Positions 23,171 to 32,355 of a stretch of 36,913 nucleotides of DNA are shown here, piece after piece (within the stretch, counting starts at the first letter, position 1; the number at the start of each line of letters is the position of its first letter). The notes beneath the pieces were generated by a model. The model saw only the letters and a program-made list of their open reading frames with translations, was not told the origin of the DNA and searched no databases. The DNA is taken from NCBI GenBank assembly GCA_902798425.1, contig CADBWR010000024.1:1-36913 (forward strand), in the 5' to 3' direction. The translations under genes and the position numbers were made by a program. This DNA comes from an uncultured Bacteroidales bacterium (GTDB lineage: Bacteria; Bacteroidota; Bacteroidia; Bacteroidales; Bacteroidaceae).

Positions 23171-25951
23171 CTATTTCCTGACAATTTCAGTACACTTACA
23201 TGGTATGCTCACCCAAACGATGGTACCCTTGCCCATCTCTGACTTGAGACGAATCTTGCCCCCCATCTGCGTAGTAATCTCATGACAAATAGCAAGACCA
23301 AGACCTGTACCATGACTGCCACCTGACGACACGAAACGCTCGAAGATTTGCTTCATACGCTCTTCGGAGATACCGGAACCTGTATCTTGGAAAGACATTG
23401 CCACATCTTCTCCTGTATACACATAGCTGGCACGCACGGAACCTTCAGTGGTATGCACTGCTGCATTTTCCAAAATCTGGTCGATGACAAGACCAACATT
23501 CTGGTCATCTATGTCGACTTCCAGCTGCTGATACGGATTGTCTACCACAAACTCAACACCTTCGTGATGGTTACGGAACCAGACAGACTGACAGCGAGCT
23601 TCAAAATATTGAGCAAAGTCTATAGGTCTCTTTTTGAACTCAATCATGCCAGCATCCAGTCGCGACAGGAACAAGATATCGTTAATCAGTTTCAACAGCT
23701 GTGAAGAGTTATTTTTGATCTGTTCAATAAACAGCTGCTCATCCTCTGGCGCATGTGGCGTCTCGAAGAGTTCAGCAAAACCGATAACAGAGCTAAGTGG
23801 AGTACGAATCTCGTAGCTCATGTTGCGAAGGAATGCATTCTTCACCGTCTCTATCTCCTGAGCCTTTAAGCTTTCCTGTGCTAACTTATCTTCTGTAGCC
23901 TTAATTTCACTGATATCACGGAAAGAACCAAAATACTCCTTGACATTTCCCTGATCATCCAATACAGGGACAAACGATACAAAGACACTCAGCCGCATAC
24001 CGTTCTTGAGACGGATCAGCGTATTGAAAGATGCCTTCTGCGGCTGTTGCGTACGATTATCCATGCTATTAAGCATGCGCTGGGCACGATATTTTGAGTC
24101 GTCAGCCATAAGCGCCAAAGCCCTTGTCTGTGTCAGATTGTTCTGTTCATGACCAACATCCGAATAGACCAATAAGGTGTGGGTGTCAGGAGAGTAGCGC
24201 GCCATGCGCACGCCACCGTTCTTAAGCACATAATTGATATTGCGGAAGTAGTTGTTCATTTCCTCGTTGGCATGCTCCTGTAGTTTCAGATTGCGCTGCA
24301 AACGCTGATAGGATTTAACAATCTCTGTGACATCGCGTCCTGTTCCAAAGACATCAAGCAACCGACCTTTATTATCGCGAAGAGGCATTAATTGAAGCTC
24401 ATAGAACATAAGGTGCTTATGTAATTCCGTATTGAAGACACGACTGTCACGGCCTGCTTCGAAAGCGCGAGTAAAATAGGTTGGCTGTAACGTCTCTATA
24501 GAAATATCAGAACCCAGCACATCAGTCAGATTGACACGATTCTTCAATGCACCCTCCTTGCCTCCAGGGAAAGCACTACTTGCCTTCTCGTTCAGATCAT
24601 ACATATAGCCTTTATGGTCATAGACAATGGTGTCAACCATAGAAGAATGAAAGATGGACTGGTAACGCAACATGGCATCCTTGACCTGTTGCTGGCGTTG
24701 GCGTTCAACCGTAATATCACGATAGGTTCCTATAATATCACTAGGGTGTCCATTCTTGTCTCGACGGAAAACTGACATGACAATATCAAGGATTTGAGGT
24801 GTACCAGTCTGCTGATTGTGCGAAAGCAGCTCAATCTTCTTCTTTTCGCCCTGACTTGCAACAACTTGAGTGAGCGCATCGCTGAGTCGCTTCACATTCT
24901 CAGCCTGCATGCGGTTGAAGAAGATGGTGGGTGGCAGGTTTTCCGAGACAATCTCACCTTTTTCATTATAGACAGTAATCGTCTTCTTCTCAATGTTGAA
25001 TATCCACACATGAACATTCCATGTGCTAAGGATGTGAGCCAGGCGAGCGTTGCTGCGCCGGATGGTCTGCGTCATCATCTTCTCACGATAGCGGAAAAGA
25101 CCATAGTAGGCAAAAGCGCCCAACAGAAGCACTATCATTGCACCAACGAAGAGCCATATCCACACAGGAATACCACTGTCTTTGCGTTCTGGATAGAACC
25201 ACTTGTTCTGGATGGGCTGCAGTTTGTTCTCTGCCTCCAGACGCGCATAGGTTTCATCGATGAGTTGGAGAAGCGCAGGTTGGTTTGACATAAACCTATA
25301 CTCTCCATGACGCATCTTGACAGGAGAGAGTTCCAAATTGTCGAAATGCAGCGTACGCTGCAGCCATTTCAGGGACAGTGTATTCCAAACAATTTGCTGA
25401 TGGGGCTTATTATGAATATATTGTACAGCCTCACGCATATCATTGTATAGAACAGCCTGATTGCCCCACCCTTTTTCCTTGACCAAATGGTGAGCGAAGC
25501 TACCTTCATGCACTATGAAGCGGTTATGTTGCAAATCTGCCTCAGTCTTAATGGTAATAGGATCACTCTTGCTACGCAGCACGCTATGGGTAAAGATCTG
25601 TACTACAGATTTTCCATATTGTCCATACGCATTATGGTAGTTGGCAGCCATAGCCAACATCAAGTCGGCCTCGCCACTCTTCAAATCCTCCAAAGCTTTC
25701 TGTGTAGGCTTCAGCTTGATGACATAAGGAATGTTCAGCTGCTGACAGATAAGCTTGACAAGTTCGATGTTATAACCAACTGCCTCGCCATTGGCATTCA
25801 AAAAGGAATAAGGCCATAAGTCCCAAGCATCTTCATAGACCAGTGGGTGCTCACGGTCAAAGACTCTCATACCATCGCTGGTATATGCATACAGCGATGG
25901 TATCCCCAACAGGCAAATAAAGGTGACAAGTATACAATATCGTTTACACAT
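23171..25951 (-). CDS. Sensor kinase paralogue with solute-binding domain, phosphoacceptor His replaced by Tyr
   Basis: 926 residues with the same layout as its neighbour: signal peptide (ending LYAYTS), solute-binding-like domain (about 30-260), membrane helix (VWIWLFVGAMIVLLLGAFAY), PAS domains and HisKA/HATPase. The H-box reads NMSYEIRTPLSSVIGF: Y713 (codon TAC) stands where the phosphorylated His should be. The N-box still has an Asn (LENAAVHT), and G1 (DTGSGIS) and G2 (GTGLGLAI) are good. It probably binds ATP but cannot phosphorylate itself on the usual His. A pseudokinase partner or transphosphorylating subunit is the likely role. It is 19 bp upstream of the His-containing kinase. Confidence 0.92.
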   Translation of the reverse strand: MCKRYCILVTFICLLGIPSLYAYTSDGMRVFDREHPLVYEDAWDLWPYSFLNANGEAVGYNIELVKLICQQLNIPYVIKLKPTQKALEDLKSGEADLMLAMAANYHNAYGQYGKSVVQIFTHSVLRSKSDPITIKTEADLQHNRFIVHEGSFAHHLVKEKGWGNQAVLYNDMREAVQYIHNKPHQQIVWNTLSLKWLQRTLHFDNLELSPVKMRHGEYRFMSNQPALLQLIDETYARLEAENKLQPIQNKWFYPERKDSGIPVWIWLFVGAMIVLLLGAFAYYGLFRYREKMMTQTIRRSNARLAHILSTWNVHVWIFNIEKKTITVYNEKGEIVSENLPPTIFFNRMQAENVKRLSDALTQVVASQGEKKKIELLSHNQQTGTPQILDIVMSVFRRDKNGHPSDIIGTYRDITVERQRQQQVKDAMLRYQSIFHSSMVDTIVYDHKGYMYDLNEKASSAFPGGKEGALKNRVNLTDVLGSDISIETLQPTYFTRAFEAGRDSRVFNTELHKHLMFYELQLMPLRDNKGRLLDVFGTGRDVTEIVKSYQRLQRNLKLQEHANEEMNNYFRNINYVLKNGGVRMARYSPDTHTLLVYSDVGHEQNNLTQTRALALMADDSKYRAQRMLNSMDNRTQQPQKASFNTLIRLKNGMRLSVFVSFVPVLDDQGNVKEYFGSFRDISEIKATEDKLAQESLKAQEIETVKNAFLRNMSYEIRTPLSSVIGFAELFETPHAPEDEQLFIEQIKNNSSQLLKLINDILFLSRLDAGMIEFKKRPIDFAQYFEARCQSVWFRNHHEGVEFVVDNPYQQLEVDIDDQNVGLVIDQILENAAVHTTEGSVRASYVYTGEDVAMSFQDTGSGISEERMKQIFERFVSSGGSHGTGLGLAICHEITTQMGGKIRLKSEMGKGTIVWVSIPCKCTEIVRK

Positions 25952-25962
25952 GGCTATGTTGG

Positions 25963-28029
25963 TTATAATTTGATTTCTTTACAGGGTATCCACATCCAGA
26001 AGGTAGAACCTTGGCCCTGTCCTTCGGAGTTCATGCCAATAGAGCCATGACAAGCATGGGCTATCGCCTTACAGATAGAAAGACCAAGTCCGGTACCTTG
26101 TATATAGTCGTTGAGTTTGAAGAAGCGTTCAAAGAGTTTACCCTGCACTTCTTTGGGGACACCGTCTCCAGTATCCTCGCAATAGAGATAGAGTCCCTCA
26201 AGGCTCTCGCCATTCTCTTCATGCCACTCTTTACGATACCCCACCTTGATATGTCCCTGGTGAGTGTACTTCACCGCATTCGTGACGAAATTGGTATAGA
26301 CCTGACGAATACGCATCTCGTCAAGCATCGTTACGAAAGATGGATACGGGTTCTCCTTAATAAACTGCACGTTAGGCTCACGGAGGCGTTGTTGTAACTG
26401 CTCACAGATCTCATCGAAGAACTTTGAGAAATCTGTCTTGGCAGGCATAATCGCTACTTCTCCACTAATGTCCAGCGAAGCTGCGTCCTGAATATCATTG
26501 ACCAAACGGAGCAACATATCACAGTTGTCCATAATCAGCCTGATCATTTCCTGTCGTTCCTCTGGCGTAGATAGCAGAGGCAAAACATCGGAGAAACCGA
26601 CAATGGCATTGAGCGGTGTACGGATTTCGTGGGTCATGTTGGCCAAGAAGACACTCTTCATACGACCAGAGTCATTGGCACGCTCTGTCTCGCGCTTAAG
26701 TTGCTCCTGTTTCTGCATGAGCTTGTGGATGTTTCGCCATACGCCAAAGGCGCCCTTCAGCTTGCCATGCTCGTCGTATTCCGGGATACTATTAATCTGA
26801 ACCCACTGAGGCTCTGTAGCAGTATTCGTGACGACAGGATGCATTCGTCCCATATAACTGAGGGGCTTGGAAATAGCAAGAGCAGGATTCTCCAGATCGC
26901 GCACAAACACATCGTTCTGGTTGACGAAAATACTCTTCAACTGCTTCAATGTAAACTGATTGGCAACTGAGCTCAATCCGTTGTAGAATTCAATGCAGTC
27001 ACGCTCCAACGAGATACGCCAAGCCTGCAAACCGCAAGTCTTCATCATATAGCGCAATTCTCTCTCATAGAGTTGTATGGATTCATTGACCTTTTGAATT
27101 TCAAGGTCATTCTGTTTAGCCTTCAGATACAACTGGCGTTCCTCTGAGATGTCACGGGCAGCAACAGAGAGATAAATCAGTTTTCCTTCTTCATCGTAAA
27201 TTGGGTGTACACCGATTTCTAAATAGATATACATCTCGCGCTCAGGGACAATACTTAGCGAGCAGGCGAGATATTCGTTAGGATGATAGCGGTCGAGCAC
27301 CTCGTTGAAAGGAGCCATATCAAACAGGTTCATCTTCGAGAAGAAGGCGTCACTCTCTTCACTATCGAAATGACAGATTTCACGCATCATCTTGTTGGCA
27401 GCTAATAGCCAGCCCTCAGGCGAATAAAACGACAGACCGACGATAGAGTCTTCGAAGATTTTTCTATATCGCTGGGCAAGTCCTTCTTCTTCCTCTTGCT
27501 GACGGTGTATATCCGTCTCGTCAACCAACACACTAATGATGCTTACAGGTTTATCCTTTCCGGCAACATATTCTGCAACACTATTGTTACGAATATAGAG
27601 CCATTGAGGTTCGCCAACGCCATAATTGATATCCCATCGATAACTATACTCTACAGACTTTTGCTTACCATCTATCACTTGGTAGACAGTAGCCAGCACC
27701 CGTTCCACATCTTCTGGATGAATGTACTTTCTGAAGTCTTCAGCCTTCAACTCCGTCTTGATGAGCAAAGTACCTCTCACTCTCCGAATAATGCCACCAG
27801 GAATATCATAGAGGACGACATCATTATCTGCAATTTTCAGCGCCTTCTCCATCATCTCATAGGTAGAGGTCGCATTGGCTATGCTAAAACGGACGCGTTT
27901 ACGCACCAGGTGGTTCTGTACTAAAACTGCAAGCAACAGCAGCAATACTACAAATAGCAACAGATGGGGCCAGAATGTCGAAAAGGCGACGGATAGCAAC
28001 AGGGGATATGTATGTGTCAGTATTGTCAT
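25963..28029 (-). CDS. PAS-type membrane histidine kinase (active-type, His present)
   Basis: 688 residues. One N-terminal membrane helix (about 19-36) is followed directly by PAS domains (about 50-430) and HisKA/HATPase. There is no periplasmic domain, so signals must be cytoplasmic or membrane-borne. The H-box is NMTHEIRTPLNAIVGF with H467. N-box (FVTNAVKYT), G1 (DTGDGVP) and G2 (GTGLGLSI) are intact. Its ATG overlaps the stop of the upstream kinase (ATGA). The kinase core closely resembles that of the 920-residue member, indicating duplication. Confidence 0.92.
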   Translation of the reverse strand: MTILTHTYPLLLSVAFSTFWPHLLLFVVLLLLLAVLVQNHLVRKRVRFSIANATSTYEMMEKALKIADNDVVLYDIPGGIIRRVRGTLLIKTELKAEDFRKYIHPEDVERVLATVYQVIDGKQKSVEYSYRWDINYGVGEPQWLYIRNNSVAEYVAGKDKPVSIISVLVDETDIHRQQEEEEGLAQRYRKIFEDSIVGLSFYSPEGWLLAANKMMREICHFDSEESDAFFSKMNLFDMAPFNEVLDRYHPNEYLACSLSIVPEREMYIYLEIGVHPIYDEEGKLIYLSVAARDISEERQLYLKAKQNDLEIQKVNESIQLYERELRYMMKTCGLQAWRISLERDCIEFYNGLSSVANQFTLKQLKSIFVNQNDVFVRDLENPALAISKPLSYMGRMHPVVTNTATEPQWVQINSIPEYDEHGKLKGAFGVWRNIHKLMQKQEQLKRETERANDSGRMKSVFLANMTHEIRTPLNAIVGFSDVLPLLSTPEERQEMIRLIMDNCDMLLRLVNDIQDAASLDISGEVAIMPAKTDFSKFFDEICEQLQQRLREPNVQFIKENPYPSFVTMLDEMRIRQVYTNFVTNAVKYTHQGHIKVGYRKEWHEENGESLEGLYLYCEDTGDGVPKEVQGKLFERFFKLNDYIQGTGLGLSICKAIAHACHGSIGMNSEGQGQGSTFWMWIPCKEIKL

Positions 28030-30119
28030 AGTGGGATGTTTTCTGTGGTGATAGAAGTAATTTCTTCGTGACGTCTTTCAACGCTTTTCGCTTCACACGG
28101 AATAGAGATATATGCTGTGGTGCCTTTGTTTAGCTGAGACTCCAGTTCGATGGTTCCACCCATCTGACGGACAATAGCTTGCACAATAGGTAAATCAAGC
28201 CCCGTACCCAACAATTGGTTATTGATGCTATGTACGAAACGGTCAAAGACATGAGCCAATGCCTCTTCGGGAATACCGTTGCCAGTATCTTCAATGGTAA
28301 CAAGGAGTTCACCACGACGATATTCACAACGAGCCTTAGCATAGCCCTCAGTCAGCGTAAGTGCCGACATCCAGCAGAGTTTCTCAATAACCTTGCCCAA
28401 GTGCTCCTGGTCGATATTAACTACCAGACTTTCATAAGGATTTTCAACAATGGTTTTCACTTTTGGTTTAGCATTACTCCAGCCAATGCGACAGTGACTG
28501 GCAAATATCTGGGCAAAGTCGATAAATTCCTTGTGATACTCTACCATATTAGCATCAAGGCTCGAAAGTAGCATGACATCGTTGACGAAGGTCAGCATAT
28601 TGTTCGAATTGGTCTTGATTTGCTCAACAAAAGCGGGTTCATCGGCTTCATCGTGTGGAGTATTGAACAGCCCGGCAAAACCTACTATATTATTAAGTGG
28701 TGTACGAATCTCATAGCTCATGTTCGACAGGAACGACTGTTTTAACAATTCCGTTTCCTGAGCCTTCTTAGTCTCTACTGCAAGACGATTCTCCGTTTCC
28801 ACCATGTCCGTCATGTTACGGCACAAACCATAATAGCGAACTACCTTGCCATCGGCATCAAGCATGGGCACCATATTGAACAGTAGCCAAATCTGACGAC
28901 CTTTCTTATCACGGATTTCTGTCTCTATATTGACATTAATATTATAAGGTGACAGGTGGTCCATGCGGTTCAACACACTGGAGACAGTACGGCGGAAACG
29001 CGGTGTGGCCAAACGGATGCAACGCAACTGCGACAGCCTCATCTGTGTATGACTGACATTGTCCGACATTTCCAGAGTAAATGAGTTAGGGTAATAGTTG
29101 ACAAGACGAATATCACTGATACGTAGGGCATAGTTGATATTGGAAATATACTGACGGATTTCTTCTGTCATCTTGCGAAGCTTTTCTGCACCATCCTTTT
29201 GACGATGATACGAAACAACCATTTCTGTAATATCACGTCCAGCCATATAAACACCTTCCAAATTACCATTTTCATCCCTAATGGGATTGATGGTTGAATC
29301 ATAGAACATCCTACCCGACAGGCCGAACTTCTTCGTGTAATAATGAGAATCTTGATAGTTGTCGAAATCAACAATGGACGAAGTGCGCGTATTGTCCATT
29401 GACTCAATGTCAACATCAGCAAAGATCGGATTATTCTTCAGCAGGAACTCATTATTGAGTACAAAGTCGCGGTCAGTAACGCCAAAAGACTGGCAGGCAC
29501 GTTCATTGATATCTCGCAACACACCATTTTTGTCATAATACAACATATCGATGAGCGAGGTACTGAACACAGTATGATAGCGAAGCAGCAATTGATTGAC
29601 AGACTCCAGACGACGATATTCCTCAGTGACGTCGTGCTGAATGCCTAAAACGCTGACGACATTTCCCTTGTTATCACGACGATCTACGGAGACCGTCACT
29701 TCGTAGTGGCGAAGGAAAGCCTCGTCTTTGGCATTACTGCCAAGGGTGACAACAGCACTATTCTTCTTACCCTCACAGATGGCCGTAATGGTTGAATAGA
29801 GAACGTCAAAGTCATCACGGTTAAAAAACTGCGAGAAATCAATCGCGTTATATTGCTGTTCCATAGTACCTTCCTCAGAAAGATACAGATATTGACGGAT
29901 GCCAGGAAAATACTTCCATATACGCAGTCGACCTGCTTGTAACAATAATGCCAAATGGGCATTCTGTTCCTTTTGGCGAGTATTGGCTTCATTGGCACGT
30001 TTCAAATAAATCCAGTTGTAAAAGACTACAACCAGAATCACAAAAATGAGCACAGCCACTACGCCAAAGACGTAATGATTGAGACTCCACACTGATATTT
30101 CACTCGTTTGTTGAAACAT
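28026..30119 (-). CDS. PAS-type membrane sensor pseudokinase, H-box Tyr and degenerate ATP site
   Basis: 697 residues. One N-terminal membrane helix (about 16-38) is followed by PAS domains and a HisKA/HATPase-like region. The H-box reads NMSYEIRTPLNNIVGF with Y469 (codon TAT) in place of His. The N-box is also lost (EKLCWMSALTLTEG, no Asn), and G2 reads GTGLDLPI instead of GTGLGLxI; G1 (DTGNGIP) remains. It should be unable to act as a kinase and may instead modulate its downstream partner, with which it is translationally coupled. It is the first gene of the operon. Confidence 0.92.
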   Translation of the reverse strand: MFQQTSEISVWSLNHYVFGVVAVLIFVILVVVFYNWIYLKRANEANTRQKEQNAHLALLLQAGRLRIWKYFPGIRQYLYLSEEGTMEQQYNAIDFSQFFNRDDFDVLYSTITAICEGKKNSAVVTLGSNAKDEAFLRHYEVTVSVDRRDNKGNVVSVLGIQHDVTEEYRRLESVNQLLLRYHTVFSTSLIDMLYYDKNGVLRDINERACQSFGVTDRDFVLNNEFLLKNNPIFADVDIESMDNTRTSSIVDFDNYQDSHYYTKKFGLSGRMFYDSTINPIRDENGNLEGVYMAGRDITEMVVSYHRQKDGAEKLRKMTEEIRQYISNINYALRISDIRLVNYYPNSFTLEMSDNVSHTQMRLSQLRCIRLATPRFRRTVSSVLNRMDHLSPYNINVNIETEIRDKKGRQIWLLFNMVPMLDADGKVVRYYGLCRNMTDMVETENRLAVETKKAQETELLKQSFLSNMSYEIRTPLNNIVGFAGLFNTPHDEADEPAFVEQIKTNSNNMLTFVNDVMLLSSLDANMVEYHKEFIDFAQIFASHCRIGWSNAKPKVKTIVENPYESLVVNIDQEHLGKVIEKLCWMSALTLTEGYAKARCEYRRGELLVTIEDTGNGIPEEALAHVFDRFVHSINNQLLGTGLDLPIVQAIVRQMGGTIELESQLNKGTTAYISIPCEAKSVERRHEEITSITTENIPL

Positions 30120-30152
30120 TCTTAGGCTATTAGTATCATAGGTTTAGGTAGG

Positions 30153-30183
30153 CAAAGGTATAAAACTTATGGCATTTTACAAA
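30153..30183 (-). promoter_or_regulatory. Promoter of the four-kinase operon
   Basis: On the minus strand: TTTG (30180-30183), 19 bases, TACCTTTG (30153-30160). The start would be ~30 nt before the ATG at 30119. It is divergent from the frr promoter. Confidence 0.65.
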
Positions 30184-30212
30184 ATTTTTTGTGACTTTTT
30201 TCGCAAAATGCC

Positions 30213-30242
30213 TTGCATACTCGGAATTTGTTCGTATCTTTG
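30213..30242 (+). promoter_or_regulatory. Promoter of frr-rsgA
   Basis: TTG 30213-30215, 19 bases, TATCTTTG 30235-30242. The predicted leader is ~25 nt. The two divergent promoters are 30 bp apart. Confidence 0.65.
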
Positions 30243-30270
30243 TGGCAGATATCACACAAATAAGAAAAAT

Positions 30271-30831
30271 ATGATTGACGTAAAACAGACATTATCATCG
30301 GCTGAAGAGCGCATGCAGATGGCTGCTATGTTTCTGGAAGAGGAACTGAGCCATGTACGTGCAGGCCGTGCCAACGTAGCCATTTTGGATGGTGTACGTG
30401 TAGAATCCTATGGTTCTAAGGTTCCCCTGAACCAAGTTGCCAACATTTCGACACCAGATGCACGTACCATTGCCATCAAGCCATGGGACCGCAAGCAGAT
30501 TCGCGACATCGAGAAAGCCATCATGGACTCTGACGTAGGCATCACACCAGAGAACAATGGCGAGATTATCCGTTTGGGTATCCCCCAGCCTACCGAAGAG
30601 CGTCGTCGTGATCTGGTAAAGCAATGTAACAAGATTGCCGAGAAAGCCAAGGTTGAAGTACGCAACGTTCGAGCCGACATCAAGGAGAAACTGAAGAAGG
30701 CCATCAAAGATGGACTCTCTGAAGACAACGAGAAGGATGCCGAGAACGACCTGCAGAAGCTGCACGACAAGTACATCAAGAAACTTGACGAGCTGATGGA
30801 GGAGAAGAACAAAGAGATTATGACAGTCTAA
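30271..30831 (+). CDS. frr: Ribosome recycling factor
   Basis: 186 residues from ATG 30271 (MIDVKQTLSSAEERM); the upstream frame to 30169 crosses the promoter. The protein matches RRF in length and in motifs such as RAGRANVAILDGVRVESYGS, ISTPDARTIAIKPWD and RRRDLVKQC. RRF with EF-G splits post-termination ribosomes. It is followed directly by rsgA (stop TAA 30829-30831, ATG 30832), a ribosome-maturation pair. Confidence 0.97.
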   Translation: MIDVKQTLSSAEERMQMAAMFLEEELSHVRAGRANVAILDGVRVESYGSKVPLNQVANISTPDARTIAIKPWDRKQIRDIEKAIMDSDVGITPENNGEIIRLGIPQPTEERRRDLVKQCNKIAEKAKVEVRNVRADIKEKLKKAIKDGLSEDNEKDAENDLQKLHDKYIKKLDELMEEKNKEIMTV

Positions 30832-31815
30832 ATGGCAAAAGGTCTTGTCATTAAAAATACTGGTAGCTGGTACACCGTTCTGACAGACGATGGCCAGCTA
30901 CTTGATTGTAAAGTAAAGGGGAATTTCCGTATCAAGGGAATTCGCTCAACCAACCCTGTCGCTGTTGGCGACCATGTTGCTGTCAACGACGAGTGTTGGA
31001 TTACGGAGATAGAGGACCGCAAGAACTACATTATCCGCAAGAGCATCAACCTCTCCAAACAGAGCCATATTCTGGCAGCTAACGTCGACCAAGCATTGCT
31101 CATCGTCACCGTTGCCAAGCCAGAGACCAGTACGACCTTCATCGACCGTTTTCTGGCTTCTGCCGAAGCCTACCGCGTACCCGTCATTCTTATATTTAAT
31201 AAAGTAGACCTTCTCAACGATGACGAGCGCAACTACCAGCAGATGATGGTGAACCTCTATGAGACCATCGGCTATGAGTGCAGGGCTATCTCTGCAACAA
31301 CGGGAGTAGGTGTAGAAGAACTGCGTCCGCTACTTGAAGGCAAGATTACGCTACTTAGTGGAAACTCTGGCGTGGGCAAGTCGACACTCATCAACCGCCT
31401 CATTCCTCATGCCAACCAACGTGTAGCAGACATCAGTGAGGCACATCAGACAGGCATGCACACCACGACATTCTCAGAGATGATTAACCTCTCCCCAGCC
31501 CTCCCCCAAGGGGAGGGAGCAGATGCCGCGGGTACTTCTCCCTCTAGTGAAAGCCAGAAGGGGTGGCTCATCGACACCCCCGGCATCAAGGGATTCGGTA
31601 CGTTTGATATGGAGAAAGAGGAGTTGACCGGCTATTTCAAGGAAATCTTCGAGTTCTCCAAGCAGTGTCGCTTTTCCGACTGTACCCACACCCATGAACC
31701 GGGCTGTGCGGTGCTGAAAGCGGTTGAGGACCACTATATCGCTCTAAGCAGATACCAATCATATCTCTCGATGCTCGACGACAAAGACGAAAACAAATAT
31801 CGCGAAGCCTACTAG
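30832..31815 (+). CDS. rsgA: Ribosome small-subunit-dependent GTPase A, with an in-frame repeat insertion
   Basis: 327 residues. An N-terminal OB fold (1 to about 70) precedes the circularly permuted GTPase: G4 NKVD (123-126), G1 GNSGVGKST (177-185), G3 DTPG (248-251). The zinc site is C279, C284, H286, C292. RsgA releases late 30S assembly intermediates. Between switch I (TTTFSEM, 211-217) and G3 there are about 29 residues instead of the usual ~10. The extra part (about 219-243, [20 protein letters not shown] and flanks) is encoded by a G/C-rich palindromic repeat and is a probable exposed loop. Start is fixed by the adjacent frr stop. Confidence 0.95.
   Translation: MAKGLVIKNTGSWYTVLTDDGQLLDCKVKGNFRIKGIRSTNPVAVGDHVAVNDECWITEIEDRKNYIIRKSINLSKQSHILAANVDQALLIVTVAKPETSTTFIDRFLASAEAYRVPVILIFNKVDLLNDDERNYQQMMVNLYETIGYECRAISATTGVGVEELRPLLEGKITLLSGNSGVGKSTLINRLIPHANQRVADISEAHQTGMHTTTFSEMINLSPALPQGEGADAAGTSPSSESQKGWLIDTPGIKGFGTFDMEKEELTGYFKEIFEFSKQCRFSDCTHTHEPGCAVLKAVEDHYIALSRYQSYLSMLDDKDENKYREAY
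31488..31566 (+). repeat. G/C-rich palindromic repeat (family A) inserted in frame in rsgA
   Basis: The core is a perfect hairpin CCCTCCCC-CAA-GGGGAGGG (31499-31517). A second weaker stem (CTTCT/AGAAG) follows in 31533-31560. The segment encodes the non-conserved residues about 219-243 of RsgA. Its reverse strand (CCCTCCCCTTGGGGGAGGGC) resembles the repeat in the methylase gene at 3895-3928. Confidence 0.7.
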
Positions 31816-31836
31816 GGACTTCGCGATTTCTTTTCT
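31799..31836 (+). terminator. Intrinsic terminator overlapping the rsgA stop codon
   Basis: A perfect 9-bp stem ATCGCGAAG (31799-31807) / CTTCGCGAT (31819-31827) with an 11-nt loop that contains the TAG stop, followed by TTTCTTTTCT. The left arm is within the coding region. Confidence 0.8.
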
Positions 31837-31869
31837 GATCATCCGATTGCTATCGTATAGTTCGTTTTT

Positions 31870-32355
31870 TCATTTTGCCTTGTGGATAAGAATCGTAAAG
31901 ACGATGATTTCAAGAAGAAGCAGTCCTACTACTGCTAAAATGGGGAATGCATGAGGCGAACTCATCCCCAACATGGTATAAGCTACAGCCAGTGCCATCA
32001 GTATCAGGGTGATACCCGCCACTCGGACACTAGTAATGGCAAGTTTCACCTGACAGATATTTTTAATCTTTACGGGCATATTGATGTATCGTGGGAAATA
32101 AGCCACTACCATGCAACCTATATCAACTATTGTTATGATGGCACAAGGGATGGCGACGCCTACAGGCGAGCCATAGGCATTGGGCCTGCCTGCTCCGTCG
32201 AAATGGGTTGGTACGATGTCGGGGGCCTGACAGACCATCCAGATGATGATGCCCCACACGATGATGGCTAAGCATGCGAAGGCGACTTCAAAGACCGTTG
32301 CCTCTGTGGTGCGATGTACCTTTACGTTCTTAATATCAAACTTCTCCTGTTCCAT
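31870..32355 (-). CDS. DUF1648-type membrane protein
   Basis: 161 residues from the preferred ATG at 32355 (MEQEKFDIKN); the frame extends upstream to 32427 but that part overlaps the RHH gene. Four to five membrane helices. A DUF1648/SdpI-like segment follows the first helix (APDIVPTHFDGAGRPNAYGS). SdpI-type proteins act as immunity or signalling membrane proteins in Firmicutes; the role in Bacteroidales is unknown. The start overlaps the end of the RHH gene by 20 bp, so the two are probably translationally coupled. Confidence 0.8.
   Translation of the reverse strand: MEQEKFDIKNVKVHRTTEATVFEVAFACLAIIVWGIIIWMVCQAPDIVPTHFDGAGRPNAYGSPVGVAIPCAIITIVDIGCMVVAYFPRYINMPVKIKNICQVKLAITSVRVAGITLILMALAVAYTMLGMSSPHAFPILAVVGLLLLEIIVFTILIHKAK

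Noticed and set aside
20389-30119. Hybrid two-component systems with receiver and AraC output
   Set aside because: All four proteins end right after the HATPase G2 region and conserved PCE/PCK tail; no receiver or HTH follows.
30169-30270. N-terminal extension of frr
   Set aside because: It begins upstream of the TATCTTTG promoter box and is absent from RRF proteins; ATG 30271 gives the usual length.
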